Source: DAOUEX01 sp034430235
GTDB taxonomy: Bacteria; Chloroflexota; Anaerolineae; UBA2200
Length of the DNA: 29,095 bases
Assembly (NCBI GenBank): GCA_964478075.1
Contig: CAYZGO010000034.1
Location: 1-29,095 of the forward strand
Direction: 5' to 3'
In this document: positions 24,236 through 29,095 of the stretch, in pieces
How positions within the stretch are numbered: position 1 is the stretch's first letter
How the letters are laid out: each line of letters opens with the position of its first letter
Program-made: the position numbers and the translations under genes
Notes under the pieces: model-generated
Database searches by the model: none
What the model was told of the DNA's origin: nothing
What the model saw: the letters and a program-made list of their open reading frames with translations, nothing else

Positions 24236-24907
24236 CTACTTCAGGTCGGCCGTGCGCCGCACAAATGCAAGATACTCGCTCATGCGCTCTCTGTAGAAGG
24301 CCTTGCGAACGCTGGGCTGGTGCGGGAACGGGAAGACCACCCGGCTGAGCTGATTGTCCTCTGGCGTGAGCTGATGCAACTCACCGAACTCGCCTGACCG
24401 CCAGCGCGGCGTGTAGCCCCAATAGTACCTTACGAGGCGACTCGCATCGCCAATGACCAGCGCTCTCAGAAGAGGTTGCCCCAGGCTGATGACAGGCACA
24501 CGGCCGAGGCGCGCTAGCTCATCCTTCAACAGCGGCAGCCAGTAGCGCGCGGCCGCAGCCAGCACATCCAAGTCCCCGATCTGCGTGGGCGGTCGCACGA
24601 AAAAGTTCTTGACGTAGTTCGTGGCGTAGACATGGCGGGCCAGCTCTAGCCCCAGGCCCGCGCATATCCGGGCCAGGTACCGGCGCAGGCTGCCTCGCCG
24701 GTGGAGGTTCAGCACGGTCGTGATCTTGACCCGTTCGCTGGCGCGCTTCACCGTCGGGTCCTGGCCCAGGATGACAAGCTTGATGGGCCCACTACCGCGG
24801 AATGGCTGGGGAATGCACAATTTGCTGTCCACGTAGCGGGCCAGGGCAGGGTCAGCAGAGACCTGCTGGCGAATCGCTTCGGCTCGGTCCTCAATCGAGT
24901 GTGACAT
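24236..24907 (-). CDS. Uracil-DNA glycosylase-superfamily protein
   Basis: About 223 aa. PIKLVILGQDPT is the GQDP water-activating loop of the UDG superfamily. ATNYVKNFF and VISLGQPLLRAL are core strands, and FPFPHQPSVRKAFYRERM carries the HPS-type DNA-intercalating motif in altered form (HQPS). Known members remove uracil or other damaged bases, but this sequence differs from the classical families, so the target base is unknown. ATG 24907 has GGAG at 8 nt spacing and is preferred over 24940. Its position between two ScoMcrA-head paralogues and near a nuclease gene suggests work on modified or foreign DNA rather than housekeeping repair. Confidence 0.8.
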   Translation of the reverse strand: MSHSIEDRAEAIRQQVSADPALARYVDSKLCIPQPFRGSGPIKLVILGQDPTVKRASERVKITTVLNLHRRGSLRRYLARICAGLGLELARHVYATNYVKNFFVRPPTQIGDLDVLAAAARYWLPLLKDELARLGRVPVISLGQPLLRALVIGDASRLVRYYWGYTPRWRSGEFGELHQLTPEDNQLSRVVFPFPHQPSVRKAFYRERMSEYLAFVRRTADLK

Positions 24908-25045
24908 GGCACTGACTCCTTTCGCTGACTCCTCGAGCAACGACGCCTACGCACTGCGCACCACCATGCGACACATTGCTCGTGATGGTCGCTATGGCGA
25001 CGTCCTGTCGCCCGCGCTTGTAGTGATAGCTGGCGTGAGCTCTAT

Positions 25046-25345
25046 TCAGTCCCTGATACGCTTGACCTCGAAACCCAACTGCACAAAGATCCGGTTGACC
25101 TGCCCTCCGATTAGGCCGTCGCCCTGAAGAGCGCGCCCCGTAAGACGGTGAGCCAACAGCTTCGGTGGGTAGAGTCGCTCGGCGTGAACAACTGCGAACT
25201 TATACGCCTTGTTCTCAAGCCAGGTCTTGATCGCCGGTGCTTCGCAGTAGTCGTTGTGTGGGTACTGGTCATCGTACCACTGCATCTCGTCAAGCACCTG
25301 TCGGAGCGTGATCACCGTTCCCCTGAAACGAACTCGCATCTCCAC
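25046..25345 (-). CDS. Small protein resembling the ScoMcrA-like N-terminal head domain (paralogue B)
   Basis: 99 aa, paralogue of the gene at 23129-23425 over its whole length: YDDQYPHNDY, WLENKAYKFAV, YPPKLLAHRLTGRALQGDGL and GGQVNRIFVQLGFEV. The GTG at 25345 has GGGAGG at 7 nt spacing; an ATG follows at 25339. It sits upstream of the UDG-like gene on the same strand, with 138 nt between. No nuclease domain is attached. It may recognise modified DNA, which is inference from the domain resemblance. Confidence 0.72.
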   Translation of the reverse strand: MEMRVRFRGTVITLRQVLDEMQWYDDQYPHNDYCEAPAIKTWLENKAYKFAVVHAERLYPPKLLAHRLTGRALQGDGLIGGQVNRIFVQLGFEVKRIRD

Positions 25346-25556
25346 TGCATTTCCTCCCAAGCCTGTTCATGTGGGGCAACGCGCCACTCTGGACTGGATG
25401 CCTGTCACTCCAGGCCACCCCTTCAGGCGAATGGTTCGCCTGCCCCGACTTCTATCGAAGGCGGACTGATGCCGTTCCGGACCCTGCAGCATACGTGCCC
25501 CGCAGTACCAGTGTCATCAGGCACGAGACCGGGAGCGCCAGCGCCCCGCTCCACTC

Positions 25557-26408
25557 TCAATCCAGATCGTACTCCACCTCGGCCTCGAACATGGTGAGTT
25601 GCTGCGCCGTGCCATCGGGCGAATTGTAGAACACGCGCGGCACCAGCTTCTCCTCAGCGAGCCCCCCGAGCCTCCTGATGGCCTTTCCTATCGTAGGGAT
25701 ACAGTACTTCGCCATCTGCTCGCGGACATTGCGGGTGTTGAAACGCAACACATGCCAGCCATCGGATTGGACCGCATTGTCCCGCGGGTAGTCTTTCTTC
25801 GCCGCCTCAACGTTGACGTGCCACGTATCGCCATCGGTTTCAATATCGACCTTGCCCTCCGCACAGAACAGGGCAAAGTCCAACCGATATTGGCCCTCTC
25901 GTGTCATCACGTTCCACTGTCGCTCGGCTGGGATATCCTGCTTCTTGAGTTCGTGCCACAGGCGGTCCTCCAGCGGACTTTCATCGAACAGATCATTGAC
26001 CTGCTCAGCCCGGAAGAATTTCTCTGCGGTAGTAGCAATGAAGACGATCCGTCGCGGCTGCACGCTGCGGATCCGTTCTGGAAGTCGCTCGAGGTTTTCC
26101 AGGAAGACCTGATAGTACTGGCGCTCCGACTTTGGGTTGGGGAACTCATTGGGGAACAGCTCACGACGCTTGACCTTGCGGATTTCCCGTACCCGGCCGT
26201 AGTATTGGATGGTATAGCGTTCCTCTTCGAACACCTTCGTGTGGTAGAAGGCCAGCCACTCTGGCGGCCAACGCCTTGGCGCACTCTTCACAGGAATGCG
26301 ATACCAAAGCTCCCTTTGCAGGATATCAAAGTCTCGCTTGTTGTTCATGATGGCCACGAGTACTTCGCCGCGTTTGGTGGCATGACCACGGCTCTTTCTC
26401 TCTGGCAT
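25557..26408 (-). CDS. PD-(D/E)XK (DUF559/Vsr-like) nuclease-domain protein
   Basis: 283 aa. The C-terminal domain reads EDRLWHELKKQDIPAERQW ... YRLDFALFCAEGKVDIETDGDTWH ... DGWHVLRFNTRNVREQM, the DUF559/Vsr-like restriction-endonuclease fold with Asp in LDFAL and Glu-x-Asp in DIETDGD as likely metal ligands. The N-terminal half (about 1-130) is a separate domain with an FEEERYTIQYYGRVREI segment of unknown role. ATG 26408 has GAGGGA at about 8 nt spacing. The next gene upstream ends 37 nt away, so the two are probably co-transcribed. No methyltransferase is nearby, so this is not a standard restriction-modification pair. Confidence 0.8.
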   Translation of the reverse strand: MPERKSRGHATKRGEVLVAIMNNKRDFDILQRELWYRIPVKSAPRRWPPEWLAFYHTKVFEEERYTIQYYGRVREIRKVKRRELFPNEFPNPKSERQYYQVFLENLERLPERIRSVQPRRIVFIATTAEKFFRAEQVNDLFDESPLEDRLWHELKKQDIPAERQWNVMTREGQYRLDFALFCAEGKVDIETDGDTWHVNVEAAKKDYPRDNAVQSDGWHVLRFNTRNVREQMAKYCIPTIGKAIRRLGGLAEEKLVPRVFYNSPDGTAQQLTMFEAEVEYDLD

Positions 26409-26445
26409 GTCACGTATCCCTCACGCTGCGGTCGCAATGCGCGCG

Positions 26446-27429
26446 CTAGATCCACTCTTTCGTGAACTTGCAGTAGTTGTATTCGTCTATCGCCTTGAGC
26501 AGATTCCATGTGCTGGGTAGGCCCGGCTTCAGGTGCGTGCACTGTGAGCGAGTGATGCTCATGAATCTAAGATACCGCTTGGCGTTGGTGCCACGGCGTC
26601 CCAGTGCCAACCCGTACGCTTCCGCGATGGCGCGATCCCACAGCGGGAAGAAGCGAGGTGCCAACAAGTGTAGTGATTTGGCGGCGCCTACAGGCCCGAG
26701 TACCTGCTCGAAGTCTGTAAACATGCTGGCGCTCGTGGGATCATCATCCGGGACAAAAGCCTCGATGGAGCGTTTCCGAAAGGCTCTCAGCACATCTAGG
26801 TGCTCTTTCAGCAGACGTTCAATGCGCTCGAAGTGCTGACTGTCAAAGGGTCTGAATTGGTAGTAAGCCCGATTCCATGTCTGAAGCAACACGGCCAGGG
26901 CCTTGGCGATGCTGAGCGAGGTTGCTCCTTGTAGGGCGAGAACCACGAGTTCTGTGGCTGCACGATAGAAAAGATCTCGTGGTTCGTTGGCTTCAAAGGC
27001 ATCCCTTGCAGCTCTTAGATCCTGTAGGGTTGGCATGATCTCAGGCTCGGTCTGGCCGAATGGCTTGCGATCAGGCCGTTGTTGGTCTGTCGCTGGCCCG
27101 GGCGGTCCGGGCTGCTCTCCTTGGGCAAAATCGTATTTGTACGCTTCAAGGCGCTCCCTTGCGGTCCATCTCTCCCGTTCCGTGAACAGAGAGGCGAATT
27201 CTGGCTTCAGCACGTGAGCTTCCACGCTGAGATCCAACCGGCCACATTGCCACAGTCGGACCAGACCAGACGACGGCTCGCTCGTTGCCAGAAGAGCTTT
27301 GGCCGTTGCCAGGCCGCCCTTTTCATGGAGCATACTCAAGAAACGGGTTGCAGTATATCTGCACTGGTCCCTGGCCCGTTCGTATATGCGCAGCATTGCT
27401 TGGTTGAATTGCTTTTGCAGCTCAGTCAC
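26446..27429 (-). CDS. Uncharacterised 327-aa protein with two conserved domains
   Basis: The start is GTG 27429 with GAGGAGG at 7 nt spacing. The N-terminal 100 residues (YTATRFLSMLHEKGGLATAK, SSGLVRLWQCGRLDLSVEAHVL, LFTERERWTARERLEAY) look like a conserved stand-alone domain of unknown function seen in other hypothetical proteins. A Pro/Gly/Gln-rich linker (about 100-130) follows. The C-terminal domain contains VLGPVGAAKSLHLLAPRFFPLWDRAIAEAYG (in part), which recalls the helix-hairpin-helix glycosylase-like pattern of K-LH-L-P--FP-WD proteins. It heads the minus-strand series and is followed 37 nt later by the nuclease gene. Confidence 0.72.
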   Translation of the reverse strand: MTELQKQFNQAMLRIYERARDQCRYTATRFLSMLHEKGGLATAKALLATSEPSSGLVRLWQCGRLDLSVEAHVLKPEFASLFTERERWTARERLEAYKYDFAQGEQPGPPGPATDQQRPDRKPFGQTEPEIMPTLQDLRAARDAFEANEPRDLFYRAATELVVLALQGATSLSIAKALAVLLQTWNRAYYQFRPFDSQHFERIERLLKEHLDVLRAFRKRSIEAFVPDDDPTSASMFTDFEQVLGPVGAAKSLHLLAPRFFPLWDRAIAEAYGLALGRRGTNAKRYLRFMSITRSQCTHLKPGLPSTWNLLKAIDEYNYCKFTKEWI

Positions 27430-27441
27430 GCAAATGCCTCC

Positions 27442-27855
27442 TCAGAGAGCAATCTCGGTATGGACAGGTCCGTAACGGCGCGGATGAGGACACCGCTCGC
27501 AAGCGGATGGCCCCACTTGGTCTCTTTTCAACTGGGTAGGGTCGAGCTTGGCCCGGTACAGCCGGACGCCCAGTAGCCCTGTCTCGATGACGTCTCGAAA
27601 GTCAACTTCTCACAAGTCGGCATGCCTCAGGTCGGGGCCTTGCAGGTTCACACAATGCAAGTAGGCGCCTTCGTCGTCGCGCCAGTCGCCTCAGGCCAAG
27701 CAAGAGTACCAAGGCTTCTGTACTTCGACGATCACCACAAGTATACCACCACCTAGCTCAACACGCAACAAGCGGGCGTAGGCCAGCTTGGGGGCAAACA
27801 GACCCTCCAGTAGGTTACCATCAAGGCCCTTCGCTTTCTGGTAGTCTGTCGAGTG
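27442..27855 (-). pseudogene. Pentapeptide-repeat protein pseudogene
   Basis: The minus frame reads through LHCVNLQGPDLRHADL, EVDFRDVIETG and LYRAKLDPTQL, matching A(D/N)Lxx pentapeptide repeats and the usual LxxAKLDPTQL ending. It is interrupted by TGA at 27693-27691 and 27612-27610, and another TGA at 27858-27856 bounds it upstream. Both internal stops fall where TGG (Trp) would fit. It ends at 27442, 13 nt before the GTG of the 327 aa gene. Confidence 0.65.
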
Positions 27856-27912
27856 TCACGGAAGGGGATCCAACACGTCATCAGAACCTATGGGAGGGTT
27901 CGGCCCGAGCAC

Positions 27913-27941
27913 TTGCCCCCTGTTGTGGCTCGTGGTATAAT
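27913..27941 (+). promoter_or_regulatory. Predicted promoter of the DUF3800-linked RNA
   Basis: TTGCCC (27913-27918) and a perfect TATAAT (27936-27941) are separated by 17 bp. The predicted start (about 27948) coincides with the beginning of the RNA's closing stem at 27949. Confidence 0.78.
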
Positions 27942-27947
27942 AGGAAT

Positions 27948-28093
27948 AGGTCAATGGAAGCAGCCCACCTGGCTTGTGGATAGCGAAGCAAGGGTGGCCA
28001 CGGTGCCTCTTACCTGCCGGTAAGAGACTGCGCAGTGACCAACGTAGCAGACATAGCAGCCCGTTCACTGCGAAGCGGTGGACGGGCTTTTGC
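27948..28093 (+). ncRNA. Structured RNA of about 146 nt upstream of a DUF3800 gene
   Basis: The RNA starts at a promoter and ends in a terminator. GGTCA (27949-27953) pairs with TGACC (28036-28040), and GCAG with CTGC inside it, to close a multibranch domain. CCACC...CTTG (27965-27976) pairs with CAAG-GGTGG (27989-27997). CTCTTACC (28007-28014) pairs with GGTAAGAG (28019-28026) around TGCC. A strong terminator follows. Published comparative searches describe several DUF3800 RNA motifs upstream of DUF3800 genes; this one fits in position and size, but which motif it is, if any, cannot be told here. Confidence 0.68.
28058..28093 (+). terminator. Intrinsic terminator of the DUF3800-linked RNA
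   Basis: AGCCCGTTCACTGC (28058-28071) pairs with GCGGTGGACGGGCT (28075-28088) over 14 bp with two G-T pairs and a GAA loop, then TTTT. It lies 43 nt before the DUF3800 start, so the RNA is either separate or controls readthrough. Confidence 0.88.
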
Positions 28094-28107
28094 TTGGCTG
28101 ACCTTCC

Positions 28108-28120
28108 CTGTACCGTACAG
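28108..28120. promoter_or_regulatory. Short palindrome before the DUF3800 start
   Basis: CTGTAC and GTACAG are exact reverse complements around one C, 16 nt upstream of the start codon. It could be a protein-binding site; nothing else supports this. Confidence 0.3.
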
Positions 28121-28135
28121 CACTGGCAATGACTA

Positions 28136-28933
28136 ATGACTCTATACCGACTCTACATCGATGAGACCGGCGACCACAGTATGAACGATGTGGCAGACCT
28201 TGCGCGGAGGTTTCTCTGTCTGATTGGTGTTATCATAGAGCAAGAGGCATACGCTACCGTGGTGAAGCCAGAACTTGAAATGCTGAAGTGGCGCTTCTTC
28301 GGGGGTGACGTAGACACTGCGCCTGTGATTCTGCATAGGACCAAGCTGGTCAGGAAGGTGGGGCCTTTCAACAGCCTGCTAGATAAGTCAGTTGAGCAAG
28401 CTTTCAACGAACAACTGTTGGCGCGGCTGTGTTCTTGGGAGTATCGGGTAATCACTGTTGTCATAGACAAGCTAGAACATGTCCGAAAGTATCGAGTGTG
28501 GCAGAAAGAACCGTATCACTATTGTCTCGAGGCCATCCTTGAACGGTATGTGCTATTCCTTTACTACAGCCAGGCCATGGGTGACGTCATGGTGGAGTCT
28601 CGGGGAACAACGGAAGACATGAAGCTGAAGAAATGCTATAACCGTTTCTATCGGCGTGGCAATCCCAATATCCCTGCGCGAAGATTTCAGTCGACATTAA
28701 CGTCGAGTCAGCTGAAGGTGAGGCCGAAGACAGCAAACATAGCGGGGCTTCAGCTCGCAGATATACTCGCGTATCCATCGTCATATCACATACTGCAAGA
28801 AGAGGGACGCATCACGAGGAGGAAGCCGTCGTTTTCGGACAAGATATGCCAAGCTCTAGAGTTGGGGAAGTACCTACCCACCTCCGGCAGCAGGCGACAG
28901 GTAAAAGGGTGTGGCAAGAAGTTGCTACCGTAG
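28136..28933 (+). CDS. DUF3800 domain-containing protein
   Basis: 265 aa. The N-terminus YRLYIDETGDHSMND and the C-terminal GLQLADILAYPSSYH are the two hallmark motifs of DUF3800, a family thought to have an RNase H-like fold with acidic residues in IDExG and QLAD; activity is not established. There is no signal peptide or membrane segment. The start ATG has only a weak ribosome-binding site, so translation may depend on the upstream RNA or readthrough. DUF3800 genes are frequent in mobile and defence regions, and this one lies next to a probable insertion-sequence end. Confidence 0.88.
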   Translation: MTLYRLYIDETGDHSMNDVADLARRFLCLIGVIIEQEAYATVVKPELEMLKWRFFGGDVDTAPVILHRTKLVRKVGPFNSLLDKSVEQAFNEQLLARLCSWEYRVITVVIDKLEHVRKYRVWQKEPYHYCLEAILERYVLFLYYSQAMGDVMVESRGTTEDMKLKKCYNRFYRRGNPNIPARRFQSTLTSSQLKVRPKTANIAGLQLADILAYPSSYHILQEEGRITRRKPSFSDKICQALELGKYLPTSGSRRQVKGCGKKLLP

Positions 28934-28954
28934 AAAAACGCCCCTTGCGGGGCG
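28934..28954 (-). terminator. Intrinsic terminator (minus strand) abutting the DUF3800 stop
   Basis: A 6-bp GC stem with a short loop is followed on the minus strand by five T. It stops leftward transcription at the end of the DUF3800 gene. Confidence 0.8.
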
Positions 28955-28997
28955 CTTCCGATGACCGTTACGGTCATCCACCTCCAATTAATGGATT
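28934..28997 (-). ncRNA. Candidate short RNA or attenuated leader, antisense side of DUF3800
   Basis: From the promoter at 29004-29032 the minus-strand transcript contains GGAGG (28985-28981), an ATG at 28977, the palindrome ATGACCGT/ACGGTCAT (28961-28977) and a GC hairpin CGCCCC/GGGGCG (28939-28954) followed by TTTTT (28938-28934). The ATG opens a 63-codon frame antisense to DUF3800 that looks non-coding. Confidence 0.45.
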
Positions 28998-29003
28998 ACT
29001 AGG

Positions 29004-29032
29004 ATTATAGCACAAATGTCTCAGTTTGTCAA
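29004..29032 (-). promoter_or_regulatory. Consensus promoter, minus strand
   Basis: A perfect TTGACA (29032-29027) and a perfect TATAAT (29009-29004) are 17 bp apart. It fires leftward into the short terminated RNA at 28934-28997. Confidence 0.85.
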
Positions 29033-29045
29033 GGTCTCGAATTGA

Positions 29046-29095
29046 GGGTGTTGAAAAAGTCCGTTAGAGATTCGTTGATTTGGCGGGAGGCACAA
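29046..29095 (+). mobile_element. Probable insertion-sequence terminal region (partial)
   Basis: GGGTGTTGAAAAAGTCC (29046-29062) is very like the terminal inverted repeats of several transposase families (the GTTGAAAAAgtCC type seen with IS1182- and IS5-like elements). The element would continue beyond the window; no transposase is visible here. Confidence 0.5.

Noticed and set aside
25369..25629. Plus-strand 86-codon frame in the gap upstream of paralogue B
   Set aside because: It runs antisense into the nuclease gene and shows no motif; the gap itself holds no gene I can support.
27610..27693. TGA read as tryptophan (recoded stop) in the pentapeptide-repeat frame
   Set aside because: Other intact genes in the window end in TGA (the acyl-CoA synthetase at 2381, the Wzz-like gene at 8759, abiEi at 21801), so TGA is a normal stop here and a pseudogene is simpler.
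28786..28977. 63-codon minus-strand frame starting inside the palindrome after DUF3800
   Set aside because: It is antisense to DUF3800, follows an intrinsic terminator and lacks protein-like features; kept only as part of the candidate short RNA.
1..29095. CRISPR array
   Set aside because: No regularly spaced short direct repeats were seen; all repeats found are palindromes or longer two-copy blocks.

Overview
The window is a bacterial chromosome segment of moderately high GC with frequent GTG starts. Several traits point to Chloroflexota: a fused ADP-forming acyl-CoA synthetase, a DRTGG-type phosphotransacetylase-like partner, T-box control of valS and of the pheST operon, a LVIVD-repeat lipoprotein and many extragenic palindromes. 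The phylum is an inference from gene content and repeat style; no rRNA or other decisive marker is present.

Positions 1-16700 are core genome. A rightward cluster holds the ADP-forming acetyl/acyl-CoA synthetase, a BioD-like/DRTGG protein and enolase (acyl-CoA energy yield and glycolysis). It is followed by a valine T-box (specifier GTC), a small Val-rich leader ORF and valS, then a Wzz-like polysaccharide co-polymerase. Facing it on the minus strand are mutS2, and a phenylalanine T-box (specifier TTC) that leads into a Tat-exported metallophosphoesterase, pheS and pheT. Two copies of an 83-84 bp element with 15-16 nt inverted ends lie just after eno and just after pheT, in the same orientation relative to the preceding gene.

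Positions 16730-23050 are a tRNA-anchored accessory region. tRNA-Lys(TTT) and tRNA-Thr(CGT) are followed by three blocks that recur in the same order about 3-5 kb further on: a tRNA-Lys pseudogene, an AbiEi C-terminal sequence and a roughly 300 bp block carrying a promoter and a tyrosine-recombinase relic. Within and between the copies are a predicted 14-blade LVIVD lipoprotein, an uncharacterised two-gene operon (283 aa protein plus a 58 aa CxxC protein), a candidate small RNA with its own promoter and terminator, and an AbiE operon that keeps its antitoxin and operator but has lost nearly all of its toxin.

Positions 23090-29095 form an island of mostly uncharacterised genes. A minus-strand series encodes a 327 aa unknown protein, a PD-(D/E)XK-like nuclease, a uracil-DNA-glycosylase-like protein, a DUF6979-like protein and two small paralogues resembling the N-terminal head domain of ScoMcrA-type modification-dependent nucleases. 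A pentapeptide-repeat pseudogene follows. Then comes a promoter, a folded RNA of about 146 nt with a strong terminator, and a DUF3800 gene, an arrangement that recalls the reported DUF3800 RNA motifs. The window ends in what looks like the terminal repeat of an insertion sequence.

The best candidates for undescribed biology are the DUF3800-linked RNA, the UDG/nuclease/head-domain cluster, and the 283 aa + 58 aa operon. All function statements are by recognition from sequence; no database search was run.
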